Below are positions 11,125 through 20,113 of a stretch of 64,000 nt of DNA, piece by piece. Positions within the stretch are counted from its first letter, which is position 1; the number at the start of each line of letters is the position of its first letter. Under the pieces are notes generated by a model that was not told the origin of the DNA, ran no database searches, and saw only the letters and a program-made list of their open reading frames with translations. The DNA is from Scandinavium goeteborgense (GTDB lineage: Bacteria > Pseudomonadota > Gammaproteobacteria > Enterobacterales > Enterobacteriaceae), in NCBI RefSeq assembly GCF_003935895.2, contig NZ_CP054058.1, forward strand, positions 62,001 through 126,000. Reading direction: 5' to 3'. Both the position numbers and the translations under genes were made by a program.

Positions 11125-12228
11125 ATGCACATTGTCCACACCGAAGCCGATGGCGGTAAAGGCGGCCAACCGCTGCGTATCATCAACGAATCTCTGGGCA
11201 TGATACAGCGTGGACATCAGGTGACTATCCTCTGCCCTGAATCTGCTCCGCTGCATCAATTGGCGCTCTCGGCGGGACTCAATGTGGTGACCATGCCGAT
11301 GAGAAGAAAAAATCTAGGCAATTTGCTGACGTTACGCTGCTGGCTCCGTGACAATCGCGACAATATCGATATCGTAAATAGCCATAACTCGGCGGATACG
11401 TGGCTTGTTGCCCTGGCAAATCTGTTCTTATCTCGCCCAATTCCGCTCATTCGCACTCGCCACGCCTCCGGTGTCCCTCGTAATAACTGGACGACGCGTT
11501 GGCTTTACCGTAAAGCCTGTAAGCATATTGTCTCCACCGGAGAAGCCCTGCGTTTGCAAATGGCCGCTCTGGGCGTGCCGCTGGAAAACACCACCTCCGT
11601 GCCTAGCGGAGTCGATACCTCTCGTTTTCACCCTGGTGATAAAGACGCTGCCCGCAATCACTGCGATCTGAGTCAGGGAGATTTTTGGCTGGGCGTGGTG
11701 TCGCATTTACGACCGAATAAGGGCCATAGCGTCCTGCTCAAGGCGCTGGCGCAAATCAACATCCCGGAAATTAAGGTCGCCATTGTGGGCGATGGTCCAC
11801 ATCGTGAAGCGCTGGAAAGTGAAGTTATCCAGCACAATCTCTTAACGCGTGTGGTGCTGGCGGGCCATCAGCCCGATCCGGAACGCTGGTTCCCGGCATT
11901 TGATATTGCCATCAGTCCATCCCACGACATGGAAGGTGTGCCACAAGGCGTACTGCAATCTTTGGCGACAGGGATTGCGACAATCGCGACGGATGCCGGT
12001 GGCACGGCAGATGCCATTATCGACAGGGAGACAGGTCTACTGATTGCACAGCAGGACGTAGAAGGACTGCGTGATGCCATTCTCACGCTGTATCACGACC
12101 CGGAGTTGCGCCGCCAACTGGCAAGCAAAGGGAATGAGTATCTTAATGCTCATTTTACCCGTGAATGCATGCTGACGGCGATGGAGAAGGTCTTTAGCAA
12201 CGCGGCTCAGTCAAGCAGTTCGCGATAA
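11125..12228 (+). CDS. GT4 family glycosyltransferase, reversed in the LPS core locus
   Basis: The product is 367 aa from MHIVHTEADGGKGGQPLRI, with AGGA 6-9 nt upstream; a TTG five codons earlier was rejected. It is a GT-B GT4 protein: the N-terminal glycine loop is GGKGGQ, then RTRHASGV, VPSGVDTSRFHPGD, and the C-terminal donor-site motif with SPSHDMEGVPQGVLQSLATG (E-x7-E-type region, about 268-287). It is the only gene of the waaE-hldD block on the plus strand. It has its own likely promoter and its 3' end overlaps the wabG-like gene by 22 nt on opposite strands. It probably adds a core sugar; donor and acceptor are unknown. Confidence 0.85.
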   Translation: MHIVHTEADGGKGGQPLRIINESLGMIQRGHQVTILCPESAPLHQLALSAGLNVVTMPMRRKNLGNLLTLRCWLRDNRDNIDIVNSHNSADTWLVALANLFLSRPIPLIRTRHASGVPRNNWTTRWLYRKACKHIVSTGEALRLQMAALGVPLENTTSVPSGVDTSRFHPGDKDAARNHCDLSQGDFWLGVVSHLRPNKGHSVLLKALAQINIPEIKVAIVGDGPHREALESEVIQHNLLTRVVLAGHQPDPERWFPAFDIAISPSHDMEGVPQGVLQSLATGIATIATDAGGTADAIIDRETGLLIAQQDVEGLRDAILTLYHDPELRRQLASKGNEYLNAHFTRECMLTAMEKVFSNAAQSSSSR

Positions 12229-13316
12229 AGGTCTTGCAGTTTGTTGGCCATGCTTTCAAGCGTATAAGGTTCTGCGGTGGCGCGTGCCGCTGCCGCATAA
12301 TCAACGCCACGATAGCGCCCTTCCAGCCAGGCAGCGATCGTCTGCTGATATCCCGGGACGTCAAGCGCGTCACGAACCCAGCCGTTGCTTCCTTCCTCAA
12401 TCCATTCCGCTGCGCCACAGCCGTGGCTGGTCAACAGCGGCAAACCGCAGGCCAGTGCTTCTACACAGACGTTCGGGAACGGATCGTACAACGTCGGTAA
12501 AATAAGTGCGTCTGCGCTGCCGTAGACTTCACGCACATCTGAAACCGGCCCGAGAAATTTCACGCGAGAAGAGACACCTAACGTACTGGCAAGCTTCGAA
12601 AACTTTGATGCATGCTTATCGTGACCGGCAATTAACAGCCAGACATCCTGGTGCGGTTGAATCGCTTTTAACGCCGTGGCCACACCTTTCCGAGCGAAAC
12701 CGGAGCCAACATACGCCAGCACTGGCGCGTTATCCGGAATGCCAAGACGACCACGCATTGAAGCCTGACGCACGTCGGGGTGAAAATGTTGGGTATCGAC
12801 CCCGTTATAAATCACTGTCAGCTTATCGTCGCTCAGGCCAAAACGGCGGGCGATATCGTCCCGCACCATGCGTGAGTTACAGATAACTTTGCGCAGGTTT
12901 GGGTGAGTAAACATCTGTTGTTCAGCGCTGAGAATGTAGCGGTGATAACGGCTAAAAGACTGCGCCCAGCGGGTCAGAGGCGACTGAATACGGTTGTATT
13001 GCTCGAGCCAGGCCGCGTGAACGCCGTCGCCTGCGCGGAAAATGGATGCGCCGGGGATGCGTTCGTGGCTCTGGACGAGATCAAAATCCTTAAAATGCGC
13101 GGCTGCGGCTGCGGCAAAACCTTCTTCGCGAGCCTGGCGATTGCGAAACGGCGGATCGATAGTCAACGTATTCCAGCCTGCCGCATTTTCCCATTTGCGA
13201 GCGATCAGTGTGACATCGATTTCGGAATCACGGGCCAGCACATTCAGCGCGCGGGAGACGAATCGCTCTGCACCGCCGTTAGGATTATAGGTTTGTCTAA
13301 CGATCGCGAGCTTCAT
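12207..13316 (-). CDS. wabG: WabG-like core glycosyltransferase (GT4)
   Basis: The product is 369 aa. The N-terminus LAIVRQTYNPNGGAERFVSR, the LVQSHERIPGA and RAGDGVH segments, YVGSGFARKGV and the donor motif LPTLYDPFPNVCVEALACG (about 279-297) resemble the Klebsiella WabG family. WabG adds galacturonic acid to heptose II in Klebsiella. It overlaps waaQ by 4 nt (ATGA) and follows it in the same operon, as wabG does in Klebsiella. The family is clear; the galacturonosyl specificity is inferred by resemblance and position, and a WaaG-type glucosyl role is the alternative. Confidence 0.7.
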   Translation of the reverse strand: MKLAIVRQTYNPNGGAERFVSRALNVLARDSEIDVTLIARKWENAAGWNTLTIDPPFRNRQAREEGFAAAAAAHFKDFDLVQSHERIPGASIFRAGDGVHAAWLEQYNRIQSPLTRWAQSFSRYHRYILSAEQQMFTHPNLRKVICNSRMVRDDIARRFGLSDDKLTVIYNGVDTQHFHPDVRQASMRGRLGIPDNAPVLAYVGSGFARKGVATALKAIQPHQDVWLLIAGHDKHASKFSKLASTLGVSSRVKFLGPVSDVREVYGSADALILPTLYDPFPNVCVEALACGLPLLTSHGCGAAEWIEEGSNGWVRDALDVPGYQQTIAAWLEGRYRGVDYAAAARATAEPYTLESMANKLQDLYRELLD

Positions 13317-14416
13317 GCCGGGTTTTCCAGTAGCAGTGTATCAATCGCGCTCAGCACCTGCTGAGAGGTAATGGCGGTGATGCAATCTGAGACATGGCTA
13401 TCCCCGCAGCCCGCTTTACCACAAGGCTGACAGGTAAAGCCTGCGGTGATAACCCGGAACTGGACGCCCCACGGCGCCCATTTAATCGCCCCGGTTGGGC
13501 CGAAGATGGCGACCGTGGGCGTTCCCACTGCGCTCGCCAAATGCATCGGCATGGAGTCGACGCCAAAGTAGAGCCGGGCATGCTTCATTAATGCGCCCAG
13601 TTCTTTCAAATTCAGTTTTCCGCTCAAATCATGGTACGGCTGAGTGAGCAGTGCCCGCAGACCATCCATGTATTCGCTCTCTTCTTTGGACGGCGCCGCA
13701 GAAAGAATAATCGGCAGACCGCGCGCGGAAAGCGTGTCGATGGTGACGGCAAGTTTCTCCAGCGACCAGGCTTTAAACATCCAGCGAGAGGTCGGATGTA
13801 CCAGGACATATGATTTTGAAACAACACCGAAATCTGCCAACTTCTGCACGATAGAGGCTTCCGCTTCGTCACCTGGCACGAACAGCGTGTTTTTGTCTTC
13901 AGCCGTTTGCGGATGAATGCCGATATGGCGCAGTGCATCCAGATTCACCTCAACCATATGGCGCGAGTTGTCTTGAATGGCAGGGTAGAGCGTGGTGAAG
14001 GATTTCACCCAGCGGCGACGAGCCAGGCCGGTGCGTTTATCCGGTTTGAAGCCGACAGATACGCGTGGTTTCAGGCGACGGGCCAGACGTGCGCCGTGCC
14101 AGTGCTCTGTCAGATTGATCAGTACATCGTAGTCGCGGGCTTTCAGAGTTTTGAGCAACGCCCGATATAGCGTCAGCTGTTTGATAAAACCCTGCTTACG
14201 CCAGTTGCGTCCGATGGTATGCACCTGGTTAATCGATGGATGATTGGTCATCATCGCCTGGGTATCATCGTAAACCAGCGCATCGACTTCGGCGTCGGGC
14301 CAGTTTTTTTTCAACACGGTAAAGACCGGGGATGTCAGTAGCACATCCCCGTGATGGCGCAGCTTAACGATCAGAACGCGTTTTGGTGGACGATTCGGTG
14401 AGAAAAAATCAGGCAT
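13313..14416 (-). CDS. waaQ: LPS heptosyltransferase III
   Basis: WaaQ adds the branch heptose III to heptose II. The 367-aa GT9 protein has the N-terminal KRVLIVKLRHHGDVLLTSPV (about 12-31), LINLTEHWHGA, HPTSRWMFKAWS (about 208-219) and the donor-site region FGVDSMPMHLASAVGTPTVA (about 278-297). The C-terminus has a Cys-rich segment, CQPCGKAGCGDSHVSDC. Its start overlaps waaC by 8 nt and its end overlaps the wabG-like gene by 4 nt, so these genes are translationally linked. Confidence 0.92.
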   Translation of the reverse strand: MPDFFSPNRPPKRVLIVKLRHHGDVLLTSPVFTVLKKNWPDAEVDALVYDDTQAMMTNHPSINQVHTIGRNWRKQGFIKQLTLYRALLKTLKARDYDVLINLTEHWHGARLARRLKPRVSVGFKPDKRTGLARRRWVKSFTTLYPAIQDNSRHMVEVNLDALRHIGIHPQTAEDKNTLFVPGDEAEASIVQKLADFGVVSKSYVLVHPTSRWMFKAWSLEKLAVTIDTLSARGLPIILSAAPSKEESEYMDGLRALLTQPYHDLSGKLNLKELGALMKHARLYFGVDSMPMHLASAVGTPTVAIFGPTGAIKWAPWGVQFRVITAGFTCQPCGKAGCGDSHVSDCITAITSQQVLSAIDTLLLENPA

Positions 14417-15395
14417 GATGACTCTCTGCGGCCAGTAAAGACATTAATCGCTCATAAACGGTTGCCGCACTCAGTTCGCTCAGTTCTGTTGAGCCATCAG
14501 GACGGCAAATATGTTGGTTTTTTCCATAGCCACCGATAAGACCCGGATCCGTAGGGCCATAAAGCGTGATATTCGGCCGATCCAGCGCAGCCGTTAAATG
14601 GCTGAGTCCAGTATCGACCGACACGACAGCACGCGCGCCTGCGAGGACATGAGCAACCTTTTCAAGGCTCATTCGCGGCAGCACTTCCGCGTACTCATGG
14701 TCTTCGGCTAAACGTTCCGCCCTGGCTTCTTCATGAGGCGCACCCCACAGCAGTTTAATGTTCAGACCGCTACCATCCAGCGTTGCAATAAGCTCCCGCC
14801 AGTGGGATTCCGACCAGTGTTTGTCGTCGCGCGTGGTGGCGTGCAGAAAAACCAGGTAAGGCGTCGCTGTCGTGTTGCCGGGGGTCACAAAGTGCTGTGC
14901 AATCGCATAATCACCCTGCGCATCGGGCTTTGCATAGCCGAGGCTTTTCGCGAACAGCTCGCGGGTACGTTCGACCGCATGCTGTTGTTTTTCGATCTGA
15001 TGGCGACGGTTGTAGAACAGACTTGCCAGCGGTTCACGGGCACTTTGCCAGTCCATGCCGTGCTTGATACCGTGTGCGAGGCGCGTGACCAGCGCCGCGC
15101 TTTTCAACAGCCCTTGGGCATCAATGATGGCGTCATATTTTTCGGCCTGCACCTTTTGGCGAAACGCGAGGCGTTCGGCTTTTATTGGCGCTGAAAACCA
15201 CGCTTTGCGCCAGCGGCGGATCGCCACCGGGATAACCTTGTCTACCGCGGCGTGCCAGGTGGGGATTTGCGCGAAGCCTTCTTCAACCACCCAGTCAAAA
15301 CGGATGCCTGGAATCGCCTGAACGGCGTCGGTCAGCGCAGGCAACGTGTGGAGCACATCACCCATCGAGGACGTTTTAACGATCAATACGCGCAT
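14409..15395 (-). CDS. waaC: LPS heptosyltransferase I
   Basis: WaaC transfers the first L-glycero-D-manno-heptose to Kdo. The 328-aa GT9 protein begins MRVLIVKTSSMGDVLHTLPAL, the family hallmark, with the catalytic Asp in MGD. FLHATTRDDKHW (about 187-198) and VSVDTGLSHLTAALDRPNI (about 252-270) are the usual GT9 donor-site segments. It lies 3 nt after waaF and overlaps waaQ by 8 nt. Confidence 0.97.
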   Translation of the reverse strand: MRVLIVKTSSMGDVLHTLPALTDAVQAIPGIRFDWVVEEGFAQIPTWHAAVDKVIPVAIRRWRKAWFSAPIKAERLAFRQKVQAEKYDAIIDAQGLLKSAALVTRLAHGIKHGMDWQSAREPLASLFYNRRHQIEKQQHAVERTRELFAKSLGYAKPDAQGDYAIAQHFVTPGNTTATPYLVFLHATTRDDKHWSESHWRELIATLDGSGLNIKLLWGAPHEEARAERLAEDHEYAEVLPRMSLEKVAHVLAGARAVVSVDTGLSHLTAALDRPNITLYGPTDPGLIGGYGKNQHICRPDGSTELSELSAATVYERLMSLLAAESHHA

Positions 15396-15398
15396 CCG

Positions 15399-16445
15399 TT
15401 ATGCGTCCTCGGCCAGCAGTAGCTGGTTTAATTCTTCCAGCACGCGGTCTGGTGTAATGTCGATCAGGCTCTGATGATAGCCCTCTTCGCCGTCGCCTTT
15501 CCGCACTTTGTGATAGCCGGTAATCAGGCGGATAACTTTGGCTTTGTGCGACAGCGGCGGTGTGAAATCCGGGCTGCTTGGGCCATACAGCGCGACCAGA
15601 GGTCGATTGAGCGCTGCGGCGACATGCATCAGACCAGAATCATTGGTGACGACCGCTTTACAGGCGGCAAGCAGAACCACGGCCTGTTCAAGCTGCGTTT
15701 CGCCCGCCAGGTTACGGCACCAGGCCTGTTGTTCCTGGCTGAGCGTCGCCAGGATCTCGTTCCCGGCATCGTGGTCTTTGGCGGAGCCAAATAACACCAC
15801 CTGATAACCTTCGTCGATCAGCTGTTTGGCCAGTTCTGCATAGTGAAAGTGCGGCCAGCGTTTTGCCGGACCAAATTCCGCACCGGGGCAGAAGCCAATC
15901 ATCTGGCGTTCAGTGGAAAGCGAAAATGCACCAGCGACTTGCAGCTTTTCGCCTTCGCTGACCTGGAGCTGTGGCCAGAGCAAAGGCTGCGGCAAATCTT
16001 TCGCAGAGCGCATCACACCTTTGTCATACGCCAGCGCGACATAGCGCTCGACCATCAGCGGCCAGGCCGCTTTGTCGAGGACGCGAGCATCGTTCAGTAA
16101 ACCGTAGCGCATTTCGCCACGCCAGCCGGTACGCTGCGAAATTCCCGCAAAGAACGGCACCAGTGCAGATTTGAACGAGTTCGGCAGCACATAAGCGCGA
16201 TCGTAACGTTTTTCACGCAGGCTGCGTCCGAGTCGACGACGTTCACCAATTTCCAGTGCGCCATGGCCGAGCGGCATTGGGATCGCTTCATTCACTTCCG
16301 GCATACGCGATAAAAGCGGACGGCACCACGCAGGTGCCATCACATCAATGATCGCCTGGGGATAGCGCGCCTTGAGCGTGCGATAGAGACTTTGCGACAT
16401 CATCATGTCGCCCACCCATGACGGGCCAACCACCAATATCTTCAT
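15399..16445 (-). CDS. waaF: ADP-heptose:LPS heptosyltransferase II
   Basis: WaaF adds the second heptose of the inner core. The 348-aa GT9 protein begins MKILVVGPSWVGDMMMSQSLY with the catalytic Asp in VGD. It also has CPGAEFGPAKRWPHFHYAEL (about 188-207) and VTNDSGLMHVAAALNRPLVA (about 259-278), both standard for the enzyme. It heads the waaF-waaC-waaQ-wabG run. It is separated from hldD by about 100 bp filled by an ERIC element, so the usual hldD-waaF coupling seen in E. coli is interrupted here. Confidence 0.97.
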   Translation of the reverse strand: MKILVVGPSWVGDMMMSQSLYRTLKARYPQAIIDVMAPAWCRPLLSRMPEVNEAIPMPLGHGALEIGERRRLGRSLREKRYDRAYVLPNSFKSALVPFFAGISQRTGWRGEMRYGLLNDARVLDKAAWPLMVERYVALAYDKGVMRSAKDLPQPLLWPQLQVSEGEKLQVAGAFSLSTERQMIGFCPGAEFGPAKRWPHFHYAELAKQLIDEGYQVVLFGSAKDHDAGNEILATLSQEQQAWCRNLAGETQLEQAVVLLAACKAVVTNDSGLMHVAAALNRPLVALYGPSSPDFTPPLSHKAKVIRLITGYHKVRKGDGEEGYHQSLIDITPDRVLEELNQLLLAEDA

Positions 16446-16452
16446 TCACTTC

Positions 16453-16555
16453 ATCCTTCAAGCTGTCTCTGCGTTGGCTGCCTTCATTCACCCCAGTCAC
16501 ATAGCTATCCTATGCTCCTGGGATTCACTCAGTTGCCGCCTTGATACCGCTTCAA
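16453..16555. repeat. ERIC (intergenic repeat unit)
   Basis: The interval has the core of the enterobacterial repetitive intergenic consensus: a GCGTTGGCTGCCTTCATTCA left arm, CACCCCAGTCAC, a central ATAGCTATCCTAT, then GCTCCTGGGATTCACTCAG and TTGCCGCC. The inverted arms CCCCAGTCAC and GCTCCTGGG match the segments targeted by the classic ERIC primers. It fills the waaF-hldD gap, is transcribed with the operon, and its right edge supplies the hldD stop. Confidence 0.85.
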
Positions 16556-17505
16556 TGATTTTGTGAATTTGTATCGTTGTCGCGATTAAGCCATTGCATG
16601 TATTCCGTCACGCCTTCGGCAACGGTTTTGAACGGCTTATCGTAGCCTGCAGCACGCAGGTTAGTCAGGTCAGCTTGGGTAAACGCCTGATAGCGGCCTT
16701 TGAGTTTTTCCGGGAACGGAATGTACTCGATGCTGCCTTTCTGGTGATACGCCAGCGCGGCATCTGCCACAGCCTGGAAGGATTCCGCGCGGCCGGTGCC
16801 GAGGTTGAAAATGCCGGACACGCCGTTTTCCCAGAACCACAGGTTCACCGCGGCAACATCGCCGACGTAGACGAAGTCGCGCTTAAAGTTGTCGCTGCCT
16901 TCGAACAGTTTCGGGCTTTCGCCATTGTTCAGCTGGGTGTTGAGGTGGAAAGCCACGCTCGCCATGCTGCCTTTGTGACCTTCGCGCGGTCCGTAGACGT
17001 TGAAGTAACGGAAACCGACAACCGGAGACTCCGCTTCTGGCAGGATCTGACGCACGTATTCGTCGAACAGGAATTTGGAGTAGCCGTAAACGTTCAGCGG
17101 CTTTTCATATTCACGGGATTCGATAAAGTCAGACGTGCGGCCGCCGTAGGTGGCTGCGGAAGAGGCGTACAGGAACGGGATTTCGCGCTCCAGGCAGTAG
17201 TGCAGCAGCTCTTTGGAATACTGATAGTTGTTATCCATCATGTACTTGCCGTCCCACTCAGTGGTGGAAGAGCAGGCACCTTCATGGAAGACGGCTTCGA
17301 TTTCGCCCATCTCTTCGCCAGACATAATCTGGATCAGGAAATCTTCTTTATCCATATAGTCGGCGATGTTCAGGTCGACCAGGTTAACGAATTTGGTGCC
17401 GTCTTTCAGGTTGTCCACCACCAGGATGTCAGTGATGCCTTTATCATTCAGGGCTTTAATAATGTTGCTGCCGATTAAGCCTGCGCCGCCGGTAACGATG
17501 ATCAT
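16552..17505 (-). CDS. hldD: ADP-L-glycero-D-manno-heptose 6-epimerase
   Basis: HldD makes the heptose donor used by WaaC, WaaF and WaaQ. Starting at [15 protein letters not shown] gives 317 aa; the frame continues upstream to 17694 but lacks the Rossmann start, so it was rejected. The SDR NADP motif GGAGLIG is at about 6-12; the catalytic YGYSK is near 139-143 and the Ser/Tyr region is ASSAATYGG (about 114-122). E. coli HldD ends about 7 residues earlier; here the C-terminus runs on as [11 protein letters not shown] into the edge of the ERIC element. Confidence 0.97.
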   Translation of the reverse strand: MIIVTGGAGLIGSNIIKALNDKGITDILVVDNLKDGTKFVNLVDLNIADYMDKEDFLIQIMSGEEMGEIEAVFHEGACSSTTEWDGKYMMDNNYQYSKELLHYCLEREIPFLYASSAATYGGRTSDFIESREYEKPLNVYGYSKFLFDEYVRQILPEAESPVVGFRYFNVYGPREGHKGSMASVAFHLNTQLNNGESPKLFEGSDNFKRDFVYVGDVAAVNLWFWENGVSGIFNLGTGRAESFQAVADAALAYHQKGSIEYIPFPEKLKGRYQAFTQADLTNLRAAGYDKPFKTVAEGVTEYMQWLNRDNDTNSQNH

Positions 17506-17719
17506 AACGATAACCTTTGAATGTGGGTGACCGGGACTATCCCGGACGCTAATGGTTCTTATCATACCACCACTATGCAGAGTCTTCACATTCACCGACA
17601 ACCCGCAGGGATACACGTGATTTATGCTACAAAAATGCGTAACCGACGCAGCGTCATCTCGTATAGACCTATAGCATTGGGTAATATGTTCCAAATTTTG
17701 CCGAATCTGGAGAGTTGCA

Positions 17720-18916
17720 ATGCGTGGTGATTTTTACAAACAGTTAACCAGCGACCTGGAAACCGCCCGTGCGGAAGGGTTGTTTAAAGAAGAACGCATC
17801 ATTACCTCTGCCCAACAGGCGGATATTACCGTTGGCGATGGCAGCCATGTCATCAACTTCTGCGCGAACAACTATCTCGGCCTGGCAAACCATCCTGAAC
17901 TGATTGCTGCGGCAAAATCTGGCATGGACAGCCACGGATTCGGTATGGCCTCCGTGCGTTTCATCTGCGGAACGCAGGACAGCCACAAGGTTCTGGAAAA
18001 GAAACTGGCCGATTTCCTCGGTATGGAAGATGCGATTCTTTACTCCTCCTGCTTTGACGCCAACGGTGGCCTGTTTGAAACGCTGCTCGGCCCGGAAGAC
18101 GCCATTATTTCTGATGCGCTGAACCACGCTTCCATTATTGATGGCGTGCGTCTGTGTAAAGCGAAGCGCTTCCGTTATGCCAATAACGATATGCAGGAAC
18201 TGGAAGCACGTCTGAAAGAAGCCCGCGAAGCCGGGGCTCGCCACGTGCTGATTGCTACTGACGGCGTGTTCTCGATGGATGGCGTGATTGCCAACCTGAA
18301 AGGCGTCTGCGACCTGGCGGACAAATATGATGCGCTGGTGATGGTAGACGACTCCCATGCGGTCGGCTTTGTCGGCGAAAATGGTCGTGGCTCGCACGAA
18401 TACTGCGATGTGCTGGACCGCGTAGACATTATCACCGGTACGCTGGGCAAAGCGCTCGGTGGCGCATCCGGCGGCTACACCGCGGCGCGTAAAGAGGTGG
18501 TCGAGTGGCTGCGTCAGCGTTCCCGCCCATACCTGTTCTCCAACTCACTGGCTCCGGCCATCGTTTCCGCTTCTATCAAAGTGCTGGAAATGGTGGAGTC
18601 AGGTGCTGAGCTGCGTGACCGCCTGTGGTCCAACGCGCGCTTGTTCCGCGAAAAAATGACTGCCGCAGGCTTTACCCTGGCCGGTGCCGATCACGCCATT
18701 ATCCCGGTGATGCTGGGTGAAGCGACCGTGGCGCAAGACTTTGCCCGCGAGCTGCAAAAAGAAGGGATTTACGTCACCGGTTTCTTCTATCCGGTGGTGC
18801 CAAAAGGTCAGGCGCGTATCCGCACGCAGATGTCTGCGGCGCATACACCTGAGCAAATTGAACGTGCGGTGGACGCGTTTACCCGCATCGGTAAGCAACT
18901 GGGCGTGATTGCCTGA
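17720..18916 (+). CDS. kbl: Glycine C-acetyltransferase (2-amino-3-ketobutyrate CoA ligase)
   Basis: Kbl converts 2-amino-3-ketobutyrate plus CoA into glycine and acetyl-CoA, the second step of threonine breakdown. The 398-aa protein is a PLP fold-type I enzyme of the alpha-oxoamine synthase family. [13 protein letters not shown] is near 47-59, [15 protein letters not shown] near 210-224, and the PLP lysine is in [14 protein letters not shown] (about 239-252). It is divergent from hldD, with 214 bp between starts. It forms the kbl-tdh operon (9-nt gap), in the same order as E. coli. Confidence 0.98.
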   Translation: MRGDFYKQLTSDLETARAEGLFKEERIITSAQQADITVGDGSHVINFCANNYLGLANHPELIAAAKSGMDSHGFGMASVRFICGTQDSHKVLEKKLADFLGMEDAILYSSCFDANGGLFETLLGPEDAIISDALNHASIIDGVRLCKAKRFRYANNDMQELEARLKEAREAGARHVLIATDGVFSMDGVIANLKGVCDLADKYDALVMVDDSHAVGFVGENGRGSHEYCDVLDRVDIITGTLGKALGGASGGYTAARKEVVEWLRQRSRPYLFSNSLAPAIVSASIKVLEMVESGAELRDRLWSNARLFREKMTAAGFTLAGADHAIIPVMLGEATVAQDFARELQKEGIYVTGFFYPVVPKGQARIRTQMSAAHTPEQIERAVDAFTRIGKQLGVIA

Positions 18917-18925
18917 GGATGTGAG

Positions 18926-19951
18926 ATGAAAGCATTATCGAAACTGAAGGCCGAAGAAGGTATCTGGATGAACGACGTTCCGGAGCCGGAGGTCGGACAT
19001 AACGACCTGCTGATTAAGATTCGCAAAACCGCAATTTGCGGCACCGACGTGCACATCTATAACTGGGACGAATGGTCGCAGAAAACCATTCCGGTTCCGA
19101 TGGTTGTGGGCCATGAGTATGTGGGTGAAGTGGTCGGTATTGGCCAGGAAGTGAAAGGTTTTAAAATCGGCGATCGCGTTTCTGGTGAAGGTCACATCAC
19201 CTGCGGCCACTGCCGTAACTGTCGCGCAGGCCGCACACATCTTTGCCGCAACACCACGGGGGTTGGGGTTAACCGTCCGGGTTGCTTCGCTGAATATCTG
19301 GTTCTGCCGGCGTTCAACGCCTTTAAAATCCCGGATAACATTTCTGATGATCTGGCGTCAATCTTCGATCCGTTCGGTAATGCGGTTCACACGGCGCTGT
19401 CGTTTGATCTGGTCGGTGAAGACGTGCTGGTGTCCGGCGCAGGCCCAATCGGTATTATGGCCGCTGCCGTCGCGAAACACGTTGGTGCGCGTAACGTCGT
19501 GATTACTGACGTGAATGAATACCGTTTGGATCTGGCGCGTAAAATGGGCGTGACTCGCGCGGTTAACGTGTCCAAAGAAAGCCTGACTGATGTCATGGCC
19601 GAACTGGGCATGACCGAAGGGTTTGACGTGGGCCTGGAAATGTCAGGCGCACCACCCGCGTTCCGTACCATGCTTGACACCATGAACCACGGCGGGCGTA
19701 TTGCGATGCTGGGGATACCGCCATCAGATATGTCTATCGACTGGACCAAAGTCATCTTCAAGGGCTTGTTCATCAAAGGCATCTATGGGCGTGAGATGTT
19801 CGAGACCTGGTATAAGATGGCGGCGCTTATCCAGTCAGGGCTGGATCTCTCCCCAATCATTACCCACCGTTTCGGCGTTGATGACTTCCAGAAAGGCTTT
19901 GACGCGATGCGTTCCGGCCAGTCCGGGAAAGTGATTTTGAGCTGGGATTAA
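18926..19951 (+). CDS. tdh: L-threonine 3-dehydrogenase
   Basis: Tdh oxidises L-threonine to 2-amino-3-ketobutyrate with NAD+, feeding Kbl. The 341-aa zinc-dependent medium-chain dehydrogenase has the catalytic zinc site CGTDVH (Cys about 38) and [12 protein letters not shown]. The structural zinc loop is [15 protein letters not shown] (four Cys, about 93-107) and the NAD motif is GAGPIG (about 174-179). GATGTGAG precedes the ATG. Confidence 0.98.
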   Translation: MKALSKLKAEEGIWMNDVPEPEVGHNDLLIKIRKTAICGTDVHIYNWDEWSQKTIPVPMVVGHEYVGEVVGIGQEVKGFKIGDRVSGEGHITCGHCRNCRAGRTHLCRNTTGVGVNRPGCFAEYLVLPAFNAFKIPDNISDDLASIFDPFGNAVHTALSFDLVGEDVLVSGAGPIGIMAAAVAKHVGARNVVITDVNEYRLDLARKMGVTRAVNVSKESLTDVMAELGMTEGFDVGLEMSGAPPAFRTMLDTMNHGGRIAMLGIPPSDMSIDWTKVIFKGLFIKGIYGREMFETWYKMAALIQSGLDLSPIITHRFGVDDFQKGFDAMRSGQSGKVILSWD

Positions 19952-19962
19952 CCTTCCTCTTT

Positions 19963-20000
19963 GAGCACCAGATTGATAAACTGGTGCTCAATGATTTTTT
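19963..20000 (+). terminator. Terminator of kbl-tdh
   Basis: GAGCACCAG (19963-19971) pairs perfectly with CTGGTGCTC (19981-19989) around a 9-nt loop. AATGATTTTTT follows, so the T-run starts a few bases after the stem. Confidence 0.7.
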
Positions 20001-20113
20001 CCTTATCAATTCCATAATGCATGTCGAGTGATGATAGCGCCATGATAATTCGATAAGCCTGCTAATTATAATCCATATTCACTATTGAAATTACTACGTG
20101 GGAATTACGTGAA

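Noticed and set aside
10986-20113. RfaH ops (JUMPstart) element for the LPS genes
   Set aside because: I looked for GGCGGTAGCGT-like sequence upstream of the waa and outer-core genes and found only partial matches inside coding sequence.
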